A stretch of 5,798 nucleotides of DNA, taken from positions 1-5,798 of the forward strand of contig MHZD01000154.1 in assembly GCA_001828645.1 (NCBI GenBank). Direction: 5' to 3'. Each line of letters begins with the position of its first letter. Positions within the stretch are counted from its first letter, which is position 1. Position numbers and translations under genes: made by a program. The notes beneath the pieces are model-generated. The model was not told where the DNA came from, made no database searches, and saw nothing but the letters and a program-made list of their open reading frames with translations. Below are positions 1 to 5,798 of this stretch, one piece after another. The DNA is from Planctomycetes bacterium RIFOXYC2_FULL_41_27 (GTDB lineage: Bacteria > Planctomycetota > Brocadiia > Brocadiales > Brocadiaceae).

Positions 1-500
1 GTTATCCTGAATCTTATTTTAATACGGTTAGACCGGGTTTATCGTTGTATGGATTATATCCTTCTGAAGATGTTTCAAGAGATATAGGCATCAGACCTGT
101 TATGAGCTTTAAAACAAGGATTATTCACATTAAAGATATGGAATCGGGAGATGTTGTAGGCTACGGCAGGACATACAGGATTACTAAGCCTACCCGTGTC
201 GCAACTCTACCCTTGGGATATGATGATGGATATAACCAGTTACTTTCGAATCAAGGAGAAGTCATTATAAGGGGCAAGAGAGCATCTATTATTGGACGGG
301 TTTGCATGGATCAATGTTTTGTAGATGTGACCAACATAAAAGATGTTTCTGTTGGAGATGAAGTCGTATTATATGGTAGTCAAGCACAAGAAACAATATC
401 GGTAGAATCTATTGCCCAACAGTTAAACACAATTCCTTATGAGGTTACTTGTAGTATAAGTAAACGTGTGCCGAGAATCTATACCAACAAAGAAAACTAA
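1..500 (+). CDS. alr: Alanine racemase, C-terminal part (5' end outside the window)
   Basis: This PLP-dependent cytoplasmic enzyme interconverts L- and D-alanine, supplying D-alanine for peptidoglycan. The reading frame is open from base 3 and gives 165 residues before the TAA at 498-500, so this is less than half of a normal racemase of about 370 residues. The PLP lysine of the N-terminal barrel is therefore not visible. What is seen is the end of the barrel (NTVRPGLSLYGLYPS, fragment residues 7-21), followed by the C-terminal beta domain. That domain holds GYGRTY (residues 53-58), whose first tyrosine aligns with the catalytic Tyr265 of the Geobacillus enzyme. It also holds the family signature GRVCMDQ (98-104) and the closing SKRVPRIY (153-160). 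The TTG at 45 is an internal leucine codon, not a start, because homology continues to its left. The gene converges on the response-regulator gene and leaves a 71-base gap. No GC-rich terminator hairpin is visible in that gap. Confidence 0.95.
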   Translation, partial: YPESYFNTVRPGLSLYGLYPSEDVSRDIGIRPVMSFKTRIIHIKDMESGDVVGYGRTYRITKPTRVATLPLGYDDGYNQLLSNQGEVIIRGKRASIIGRVCMDQCFVDVTNIKDVSVGDEVVLYGSQAQETISVESIAQQLNTIPYEVTCSISKRVPRIYTNKEN

Positions 501-571
501 TAAAAATGTGTGGCCTTTCAATTTTGAATGAACAATAGGAGCACGCAAATTTCAAACTTATTCACCAGTAT

Positions 572-1948
572 TTAAGTCAATCCTAATTTATCCATCTTAT
601 ATCTCAATATCCTTCTTGTCGTTTTTAGGATTTGTGCAGCTCTGGTTTGTATACCATTTGCTTTTTGGAGGGCTTTTTCTATAAGTTCTCTTTCGATGCG
701 TGAGACAATTTCATCAAGTGATTCGGCATCCAATAATTCAATTAAGCCGTTAGAATTGTATGAGGTATGATAATTATTTCCACTTTTGATTTCCATAGGG
801 AGGTGTTCTTCGAGAATGGTATCGCTATCACCATACAGCGTAAGCATCCTTTCGATTACATTTTTTAGTTCTCTTATATTTCCCGGCCAATAATAGTTTT
901 CAAGCAGTTTCATTGCGTTTTGTTGAATCTTTTTGGTTTTAGAGTAAAGTTCTTCTTTATACTTTTGAAAATAATGCCTTACGAGGAAAGGAATATCTTC
1001 TCTCCTGTTTCTCAGAGCAGGCACGTCCAACGGAACGACATTTATCCTGTAGAATAAATCCTCTCTAAATGCTCCTTTAGTTATTGCAGTCTTAAGGTCA
1101 ATATTGGTACTTGCAATTAACCGAACATCAATACTGATTGTTTTAGTTCCACCTACGCGGACAAAGTCATATTCCTGCAAAACTCGCAAAAGTTTAGCTT
1201 GATTGGACAAACTCATCTCGCTGATTTCATCCAAAAAAATGGTGCCGCCATCTGCCAGTTCGAAACGCCCGATTTTCTTATCGGTTGCACTGGTAAATGC
1301 ACCCTTTTCATGTCCAAACAATTCACTTTCTAACAAGTTATCGGGCAGATTAGGGCAACTCACGGCGACAAAAGGCTTATTCTTTCTTGGACTTTGTAAA
1401 TGAATTGCCCTTGCAATAAGCTCCTTTCCCGTACCACTTTCACCGGTAATGAGTACAGGCGAATCTCCTTTCGCCACTCTGATGATTGTATCAAATATCT
1501 GCCTCATGGCAGGGCTTTGACCGACAATGTTGTTAAACTCAAAATTCTTGTTTAATTCCGACCGGAGGTATGCCACCTCGTGCGCAAGTTCTCCAGAACG
1601 GAGTGTTTTGTCTATGACGAATTTAATTTCCTCAACATCAAATGGTTTGATAATGTAATCAGAGGCGCCTAATTTCATGGCTTCAATAGCTGTTTTCACT
1701 GCTTTTACGGCAGTAACCATTATGACCTCAACATCCTTGTCTATTTTTCTTATTTCACTTAAAACCTCCAGCCCGGACATGCCCGGTAACATAATATCGA
1801 GAATCACCAGATTAACACATTCATTACGAAGGATTTCTAATGCCTTTAAACCGTCAATAGCAGTAAGGACTCTGTAATCTTCTTTTAATATCATTCTAAA
1901 CGATTCAAGGACGCTTAACTCATCATCAACTACTAAGATAGTCCTCAT
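572..1948 (-). CDS. Sigma-54-dependent response regulator, NtrC family (REC, AAA+, Fis HTH)
   Basis: This is a cytoplasmic two-component regulator that would activate sigma-54 RNA polymerase after phosphorylation by an unseen histidine kinase. Counting from the ATG at 1948 (458 residues), the receiver domain has acidic pocket D8/D9, phospho-acceptor D51 in LVILDIMLPG, T79 and K101 in the KPF motif. The AAA+ domain has Walker A GESGTGKE (169-176) and a sigma-54 contact loop reading GAFTSA (216-221) instead of GAFTGA. Further along are Walker B GGTIFLDEI (234-242), sensor I STN (280-282), the arginine-finger segment FREDLFYRINV (294-304) and sensor II WPGNIREL (354-361). A linker rich in Ser, Asn and Tyr (about 389-402) leads to a Fis-type HTH at about 422-455. 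All catalytic motifs are present, so it should be active. A GTG nine bases upstream is also in frame but is less likely, because the Shine-Dalgarno runs into it. The target genes cannot be read from the sequence. No kinase gene is adjacent, and pabC lies upstream on the same strand. Confidence 0.95.
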   Translation of the reverse strand: MRTILVVDDELSVLESFRMILKEDYRVLTAIDGLKALEILRNECVNLVILDIMLPGMSGLEVLSEIRKIDKDVEVIMVTAVKAVKTAIEAMKLGASDYIIKPFDVEEIKFVIDKTLRSGELAHEVAYLRSELNKNFEFNNIVGQSPAMRQIFDTIIRVAKGDSPVLITGESGTGKELIARAIHLQSPRKNKPFVAVSCPNLPDNLLESELFGHEKGAFTSATDKKIGRFELADGGTIFLDEISEMSLSNQAKLLRVLQEYDFVRVGGTKTISIDVRLIASTNIDLKTAITKGAFREDLFYRINVVPLDVPALRNRREDIPFLVRHYFQKYKEELYSKTKKIQQNAMKLLENYYWPGNIRELKNVIERMLTLYGDSDTILEEHLPMEIKSGNNYHTSYNSNGLIELLDAESLDEIVSRIERELIEKALQKANGIQTRAAQILKTTRRILRYKMDKLGLT

Positions 1949-1956
1949 ATTTGACA

Positions 1957-1962
1957 CCCCTC
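1957..1962 (-). promoter_or_regulatory. Shine-Dalgarno deciding the start of the response-regulator gene
   Basis: On the minus strand GAGGGG (1962-1957) lies eight bases before the ATG at 1948-1946, an ideal ribosome-binding distance. The alternative in-frame GTG start at 1957-1955 shares its first G with this motif and would have no site upstream of it. The ATG is therefore preferred. It also gives the usual MRTILVVDDE-type N-terminus of receiver domains. Confidence 0.7.
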
Positions 1963-2186
1963 GTTAGTGGACGTATTTGATCAGGCATTACCGTATTTTC
2001 ATTATTTATGTAGAATAAAAATTAGTAAGCAAAAAACCTTCCAAATTTAGATAAATTATCCCTTTCTGCAATCAATTTTAAATTTTCATTTATAACTTAC
2101 TTTTATATATAAGATTACTCTTATTTGTATTCTTAATTTCAGTAAATAATCATTCTATAAACAACATGACCTAACAACAAATTATG
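1963..2186. other. AT-rich intergenic stretch between pabC and the response-regulator gene
   Basis: This stretch is very AT-rich and has no open frame of note on either strand. It should hold the promoter of the response-regulator gene if that gene is not read through from pabC. The best sigma-70-like pair I can find on the minus strand is TTGATT (2075-2070), 16 bases, TATCTA (2053-2048). It is a weak match. No sigma-54 type element (TGGCAC, five bases, TTGC) is seen. The right-hand end, 2176-2183, carries AACAAATT, a partial copy of the repeat element that follows it. Confidence 0.4.
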
Positions 2187-2216
2187 AACAAATTTGTGTA
2201 ATAGTGCAAATTTGTT
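2187..2216. repeat. Perfect 10-base inverted repeat after the pabC stop (possible terminator or operator)
   Basis: AACAAATTTG (2187-2196) and its exact reverse complement CAAATTTGTT (2207-2216) flank a 10-base loop, starting one base past the pabC stop codon on the minus strand. As RNA it could fold a 10-pair, AT-rich hairpin ending the pabBC message, but the stem is poor in GC and no clean U run follows, so termination would be weak. Each arm contains the self-palindrome CAAATTTG, with centres 18 bases apart, which equally suggests paired sites for a dimeric DNA-binding protein. The repeat is certain. Its role is not. Confidence 0.5.
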
Positions 2217-2217
2217 T

Positions 2218-3069
2218 TTAAATTTTTAATGATTTGTATTTATCATGTAAAAGTTTTGTTATAGTGCCTGGGACAAGCTTTCCCACAGCATATCCATCAA
2301 TCTTTGAAACGGGCATAATTTCCATAAGGGCGTTGGTAATAAAAACTTCGCTTGCCCCAAAAACCTTTTCCAGTCCGAAAAGCTCCTCTGAGGCATGAAT
2401 ACCGTTTTCCTTGCACAACTCTAAGACAATCTTCCGTGTAATACCAGGAAGTACATTAGCCTTCAGGGAGGGGGTAATAACGGTGTTCTTCTCAACAACA
2501 AAAATATTACTAACGGCACATTCGGCGATATGGTTATCTGTGTTCAGAATGAGTGCGTCGTGAGCGCCCTTTTCAGATGCCTTTCTTTTAATAAGGTAAT
2601 TGGTCAAAAAGTTGAGTGTCTTGTGACATGAGATGGGACAGGTAGCGCTCCTGCGAATATGAGAAGTGATAAGCAACACACCTGTTTTATACAGTGATAC
2701 TGGATAGACGGCAAACGGTTTTGTATGGATAACAAAGGTGGGTACGCATGTACCCGTGGGAATGAGTCCGTTAAATCCGAGTCCTCGAGACAATGTCATC
2801 CGGATATAGGCATCTTTTAAATTATTCTCTGTAAGGAGGTGTTCAATAATCTGTCGTATCTGCTGAGATGTATAATGAAAAGGAATGTTAAAATATTGTG
2901 CGGAATTTGAGAGACGGGCAACATGATCTTCTAGTCGAAAGGGGGTTTTACCGTAAGTTCTCAGAGTTTCGAATAATCCATCCCCGTAAAGAAAGCCGCG
3001 ATCCAGGGTGCTTAAGAGGCCCTCTGTATCTTTGACGATTTTATCATTTAAGAAGATGCGATTGGACAT
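2218..3069 (-). CDS. pabC: Aminodeoxychorismate lyase, class IV PLP aminotransferase fold
   Basis: This enzyme is predicted to eliminate pyruvate from 4-amino-4-deoxychorismate, giving 4-aminobenzoate for folate synthesis in the cytoplasm. The 283 residues are close to the family's usual length of about 270-290. Fold type IV marks are clear. The N-terminal signature DRGFLYGDGLFETLR (23-37) is present. K150 in CHKTLNFL is the expected PLP Schiff-base lysine. E183 in AECAVSN is the expected partner of the PLP ring nitrogen, and LPGITRK (207-213) follows in the cofactor phosphate region. The fold alone does not separate lyase from branched-chain or D-amino-acid transaminase. The call rests mainly on the overlap with pabB, where the start codon lies 22 bases inside the end of that gene. 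No good Shine-Dalgarno precedes the ATG at 3069, so translation is probably coupled to pabB. D-amino-acid transaminase is the main alternative, given its similar length and the presence of alr in the window, although alr is on the opposite strand. Confidence 0.85.
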   Translation of the reverse strand: MSNRIFLNDKIVKDTEGLLSTLDRGFLYGDGLFETLRTYGKTPFRLEDHVARLSNSAQYFNIPFHYTSQQIRQIIEHLLTENNLKDAYIRMTLSRGLGFNGLIPTGTCVPTFVIHTKPFAVYPVSLYKTGVLLITSHIRRSATCPISCHKTLNFLTNYLIKRKASEKGAHDALILNTDNHIAECAVSNIFVVEKNTVITPSLKANVLPGITRKIVLELCKENGIHASEELFGLEKVFGASEVFITNALMEIMPVSKIDGYAVGKLVPGTITKLLHDKYKSLKI

Positions 3070-4511
3070 GGTTTTAGTGAATCCATAAGGGCCTTGGCCT
3101 TGTGCATGGTCTCTTCGTATTCCTCTTCTTCATTGGAATCGGCCACAATACCACTTCCAACCTGGAAGTATACCGTTTTGTCCTTTGTAATGAAGGTGCG
3201 TATAGCAATGCTCAGGTCTGCATCACCATTAAATCCGATATAACCTATAGCACCCGTATAAACACTTCGCTGCGTAGGTTCAAGTTCATCAATAATCTGC
3301 ATGGCGCGGATCTTTGGCGCCCCGGTAATTGAACCGCCGGGAAATGTGGCCTTAAGTAAGTCGATTAAATCATACCGTTCGTGCAGATCCCCTTCAATGG
3401 TAGAAACGAGGTGATACACGGTTGGATAGGCTTCTAAAACCTTTCTTTCTGTGACCTTGATGGAACCATAATCGCAAACACGTCCGAGATCGTTTCGTTC
3501 AAGGTCAATGATCATAATAAGTTCTGCATCGTCCTTCGGGCTGGAGAGTAACGCCTGTTTCATAATTTCGTCTGTCTTCGCATCCTTACCACGCGGCCGT
3601 GTACCTTTGATAGGGCGAGTCTGGACACGTCTTGCATGCACATTGAGAAATCGTTCCGGTGAGGAACTGATAACGGCAATATCATCAAAGTTCAGGTAAC
3701 ATGAAAAAGGCGCCGGATTTACCGAACGCAATATTCTATAAAGTTCATAGGGAGGTATATCAAGATGCGCCTCTATTCGTTGAGAAAGATTGACCTGATA
3801 AACATCGCCTGCTGAGATATAATCCTTAATGTGTCTGATTGCATTCAAATAGAGTTCTTTTGTGAAATTAAATCGCAACGTGGTTTCATTTATTCTCGGT
3901 TTGGGCGTATGATACGTTGACTCATATCCACTATCGGACTTTCCACATAATACGTCAATTATTTGTTTCATCCTGTCTTCTAAGGTATCGTCTAAACCGA
4001 AATCGACCCCGATTACATAGCACTTTTCCAGAAGATTGTCGTAAGAAATGATGGTGTCATAAAATCCCATATACATATCCGGGAGTCCAATATCATCAAT
4101 GGCTTTACTTGGTAATCTTTCAATAAAATGGCACAAGTCGTAACCAAAATATCCTACCACACCGCATTGAAAGGGAATTGAATCATCTGTATTTTTTAAT
4201 GAAAATTGCTTTAATAATTCTCGCAGGTGTTCGATGGGATTTCCTTCAATTTCAAGGATACCGTCTTTGTCGGTCAGGGTGATTTTTCGGTGTTTTGTCT
4301 TCATTATTAAGAAAGGCTGAAAACCCAGAAAGGAATATCTCGAAATCCCTTTTATGGGCAAGGCGCTGTCGAGAAAAAACAAATTTTTTTGGGGAACAAA
4401 TCGGTAAAAAGCTTCTAAAGGGGAACAGACATCTGTGACTTCATGGATAAAAACCTCACCCGCTGTACCCTTGTTTAAATCTATTTCTTTTATGAGATTA
4501 TTTTTGTTCAT
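3048..4511 (-). CDS. pabB: Aminodeoxychorismate synthase component I
   Basis: With ammonia delivered by the PabA glutaminase, this enzyme converts chorismate to 4-amino-4-deoxychorismate, the first step from chorismate towards 4-aminobenzoate and folate. Its 487 residues contain an N-terminal anthranilate-synthase-I-like domain (about 17-165, including DSAL and SRYSFLG near 48-63) and a chorismate-binding domain (about 217-475). Key segments in the latter are AGDVYQVNLSQR (234-245), SSPERF (283-288), DLERND (336-341), FPGGSITGAPK (390-400) and QVGSGIVADS (450-459). The decisive residue is K302 in PIKGT. PabB enzymes carry this lysine, whereas anthranilate synthase TrpE has alanine there. E286 lies 16 residues before it, as the corresponding Glu does in E. 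coli PabB. The ATG at 4511 has no obvious Shine-Dalgarno, and no other nearby in-frame start fits better. A strong promoter sits just upstream. The 3' end overlaps pabC. PabA is not in the window and must be encoded elsewhere or supplied by a shared TrpG. Confidence 0.93.
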   Translation of the reverse strand: MNKNNLIKEIDLNKGTAGEVFIHEVTDVCSPLEAFYRFVPQKNLFFLDSALPIKGISRYSFLGFQPFLIMKTKHRKITLTDKDGILEIEGNPIEHLRELLKQFSLKNTDDSIPFQCGVVGYFGYDLCHFIERLPSKAIDDIGLPDMYMGFYDTIISYDNLLEKCYVIGVDFGLDDTLEDRMKQIIDVLCGKSDSGYESTYHTPKPRINETTLRFNFTKELYLNAIRHIKDYISAGDVYQVNLSQRIEAHLDIPPYELYRILRSVNPAPFSCYLNFDDIAVISSSPERFLNVHARRVQTRPIKGTRPRGKDAKTDEIMKQALLSSPKDDAELIMIIDLERNDLGRVCDYGSIKVTERKVLEAYPTVYHLVSTIEGDLHERYDLIDLLKATFPGGSITGAPKIRAMQIIDELEPTQRSVYTGAIGYIGFNGDADLSIAIRTFITKDKTVYFQVGSGIVADSNEEEEYEETMHKAKALMDSLKPCPIASS

Positions 4512-4554
4512 AACGAATTAATAGGAAACAACTTCAAGGGGAGTTAGGTGAGTA

Positions 4555-4583
4555 ATTCTAGATACGGTGTAAAATTTTGTCAA
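4555..4583 (-). promoter_or_regulatory. Sigma-70-type promoter for pabB-pabC
   Basis: On the minus strand the -35 box is TTGACA (4583-4578), a perfect consensus. It is followed by a 17-base spacer and TAGAAT (4560-4555), which matches five of six bases of TATAAT. Transcription would start near 4548 and leave a leader of roughly 37 bases before the pabB ATG. It is the best promoter match in the window. Its position between the decayed gene and pabB makes pabBC an independent transcription unit. Confidence 0.8.
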
Positions 4584-4586
4584 GGT

Positions 4587-4634
4587 AATTCACGTATACT
4601 ACGCATTAATGTGATGATTTTGAAATTCGTATAC
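4587..4634. repeat. Two copies of an AATTC..GTATAC element behind the pabB promoter
   Basis: AATTCACGTATAC (4587-4599) and AATTCGTATAC (4624-4634) are direct copies that differ by a two-base AC insertion. Each ends in the self-palindrome GTATAC. They lie just upstream of the -35 box, where activator sites are often found, but they also adjoin the decayed gene. They may be operator half-sites or a chance AT-rich repeat. No known regulator can be named for them. Confidence 0.35.
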
Positions 4635-4656
4635 AGATAAAAAATACGCTGTTGTT

Positions 4657-5096
4657 TCATTGGGTTTCACTGAGAAAATAATTATATGCAGGAAACGGTA
4701 TATCATCCATGTTGTGAATCAGTTGTCTGTGTGGCGTTCTTATAATTTTGCCTTGATATTTATAAGCCATGCCGTGGATATCCCCAATATCCCCTTTTTC
4801 CTCCAGGCATACCATCAGTTCTTTTATGGTTTTAGAAAGTTTCGCTACCTCCAACGGGCTTGCCCGTTGCTCTGTCAGGCAGGTAATGCCAACAACATCG
4901 GACAGTTCTTCTTCCAGTGTTTGCTTTACCTTATCCCATGAGTAATCGAACATGTCGACGGCCTTTACGTCAGCGCCGTTCTGCTCTAAAGTAGAGGCCA
5001 GATAGGCAATTCCAAGTGGGGACCGTATGGCAATATAAAGGGCTTGCCATATTTGCGCTGATCGTACATGGGTGGGTTAATAAGAAGCGTTTTCAT
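4657..5096 (-). pseudogene. Remnant of a B12-binding-domain radical SAM protein (frameshifted, internally deleted, truncated)
   Basis: Intact relatives are cytoplasmic enzymes of about 450-600 residues with an N-terminal cobalamin-binding domain and a radical SAM domain. Here the ATG at 5096 opens MKTLLINPPMYDQRKYGK, the typical start. After 24-25 codons the frame is lost in a run of four C (5021-5018 on the minus strand), and a TAG follows at 4988. Shifting frame there restores PLGIAYLASTLEQNG and then SDVVGITCLTEQRASPLEVAKL, the expected Rossmann-like domain. One missing C explains this. Next, VAKLSKTIK runs straight into ELMVCLEEKGDIGDIHGMAYK, so the usual segment with the GGPH and GEGE-type motifs, about 50 residues, is absent without loss of frame. 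The protein ends at FPAYNYFLSETQ and a TGA, before any CxxxCxxC cluster motif. The repaired reading would be 146 residues. The start lies three bases after the stop of the TPR gene, so the two were probably once co-transcribed. The product is almost certainly non-functional. Its original substrate cannot be told. Confidence 0.85.
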
Positions 5097-5099
5097 AAG

Positions 5100-5798
5100 C
5101 TAAGGTTTTAACCGATTTGACAAATCTTGTTCTATCTTTGCCTCGCCAGGCATATTTATTCTGTAATATAATTTTGCCAAATTATCGTGATACGTTGGAT
5201 TATCCGGGTCTTGTGTGATTGCTTTACGAAATTCTTCAATTGCCAAATCAACCTGTCCATCCTTAAAAAGCGTAATCGCCAAATTATTATGGGTATCACT
5301 ATTTTTAGGTTCGATACGTAAGGCATTTTTATATTCCCTTATGGAGGCATCGTACATACCTTTTTCATCGTAAGCAATACCAAGATTGTAATGTGCTATG
5401 GGATATGCATATCGTACCTCCGATGCCTTCGATAAGGCAATAGTATATTCTTCGATGGCCTTATCCAGCAGCCCTTTTTCATAGTATTCCTTCCCCAGAT
5501 TGTTATGTGCGTTAAAGCTGCACGAGGTGTTAAATACAGTGTAATACCACAGGGTCTGTTTATCAAACCAAATTCTGTTGTGCCTTATGGTATGAGCAAG
5601 GGAGAGGATGAATATGGCGGCAAAGCAGGCATTCACAAAAGGGTGATATGCCTTTGGAACACGTGCATGAATTTTAAGAATCAGTATCCCCGCAAACAGA
5701 CAAAAACCGAACGAAGGGAGATATAGATACCTTTCTGCCATGATATTCCCAATCGGTATAATATTCATAACCGGTGTCAATGTGATAAATATCCAGAG
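5100..5798 (-). CDS. Membrane protein with C-terminal TPR repeats, TMTC-like (N-terminus outside the window)
   Basis: The frame is open to the window edge and gives 232 residues ending at TAG (5102-5100). It starts in a hydrophobic stretch followed by NIIPIGNIMAERYLYLPS (fragment residues 12-29), a motif I associate with large multi-spanning membrane proteins that carry TPR tails and resemble the TMTC/GT-C glycosyltransferases. Two further hydrophobic segments follow, at about 24-43 and 50-71, then HNRIWFDKQTLWYY (73-86). Four TPR units of about 34 residues run from about 95 to the end: FNAHNNLGKEYYEKG, AHYNLGIAYDEKG, THNNLAITLFKDG, and a more degenerate YHDNLAKLYYRIN. The TPRs probably mediate protein contacts. 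A glycosyltransferase role is only possible, because the catalytic half is not visible. The TTG at 5780 would give a shorter reading, but the conserved membrane segment continues to its left, so it is not the start. The decayed radical SAM gene follows directly. Confidence 0.85.
   Translation of the reverse strand, partial: LWIFITLTPVMNIIPIGNIMAERYLYLPSFGFCLFAGILILKIHARVPKAYHPFVNACFAAIFILSLAHTIRHNRIWFDKQTLWYYTVFNTSCSFNAHNNLGKEYYEKGLLDKAIEEYTIALSKASEVRYAYPIAHYNLGIAYDEKGMYDASIREYKNALRIEPKNSDTHNNLAITLFKDGQVDLAIEEFRKAITQDPDNPTYHDNLAKLYYRINMPGEAKIEQDLSNRLKP

Noticed and set aside
501..571. Shared terminator between alr and the response-regulator gene
   Set aside because: The only hairpin candidate is TTCAA-TT-TTGAA, five AT-rich pairs with a two-base loop and no U run, which is too weak to call.
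1203..1877. Plus-strand short open frames inside the response-regulator gene
   Set aside because: They lie antisense to the conserved AAA+ and receiver segments. No independent support.
1949..1957. GTG start for the response regulator, three residues upstream
   Set aside because: The only good Shine-Dalgarno overlaps this GTG and is ideally spaced for the ATG at 1948.
3102..3699. Plus-strand short open frames inside pabB
   Set aside because: They lie entirely within a well-supported gene on the other strand and their products look like no known protein.
3048..4511. Anthranilate synthase component I (TrpE)
   Set aside because: The catalytic position reads PIKGT with lysine, as in PabB. TrpE has alanine there. 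The overlapping pabC-like gene agrees with PabB.
4660..4941. Plus-strand open frame of about 93 codons opposite the radical SAM remnant
   Set aside because: It runs antisense to recognisable B12-domain coding sequence, has no family resemblance and no ribosome site. It is a shadow.
5505..5726. Plus-strand open frame of about 73 codons inside the TPR gene
   Set aside because: Antisense to the conserved membrane and TPR coding sequence, and its composition is not protein-like.
1..5798. Novel defence, mobile or CRISPR-type system
   Set aside because: No spaced repeat array, transposase, integrase, toxin-antitoxin pair or nuclease is seen. The genes are ordinary metabolism, regulation and a membrane protein plus one decayed gene.

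Overview
The window carries five genes and one decayed gene. Base composition is AT-rich, by eye about 40% GC and lower between genes. A sigma-54 activator of the NtrC type and a membrane protein of the TMTC-like TPR type point to a Gram-negative environmental bacterium. Anammox planctomycetes (Brocadiales) or similar lineages would fit, but that placement is only an inference from protein style; nothing here fixes the taxonomy.

Layout: at the left edge the C-terminal part of alanine racemase (alr, 1-500) runs on the plus strand. Everything else is on the minus strand, so alr converges on a response-regulator gene (572-1948). That gene encodes an NtrC-family, sigma-54-dependent activator with receiver, AAA+ and Fis-type HTH domains, and no sensor kinase is in view. 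A 269-base AT-rich gap separates it from pabC (2218-3069), which overlaps pabB (3048-4511) by 22 bases. The gap holds a 10-base inverted repeat right after the pabC stop. PabB and PabC together make 4-aminobenzoate for folate: PabB aminates chorismate to aminodeoxychorismate and PabC releases pyruvate. The glutaminase subunit PabA is not in the window. A near-consensus sigma-70 promoter (TTGACA, 17 bases, TAGAAT) lies just upstream of pabB and would drive the pair.

Upstream of that promoter is a broken gene (4657-5096), the remnant of a cobalamin-binding radical SAM protein. It has a one-base frameshift in a C run, an apparent in-frame internal deletion, and no radical SAM domain at all. At the right edge, three bases before the remnant's ATG, ends a membrane protein with C-terminal TPR repeats (5100-5798), whose N-terminus is outside the window.

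I see no CRISPR array, tRNA, rRNA, insertion sequence or defence system, and no convincing undescribed system. The points most worth a second look are the decayed B12/radical SAM gene, the paired CAAATTTG palindromes after pabC, the repeated GTATAC-containing sequence behind the pabB promoter, and the GAFTSA variant in the sigma-54 activator.
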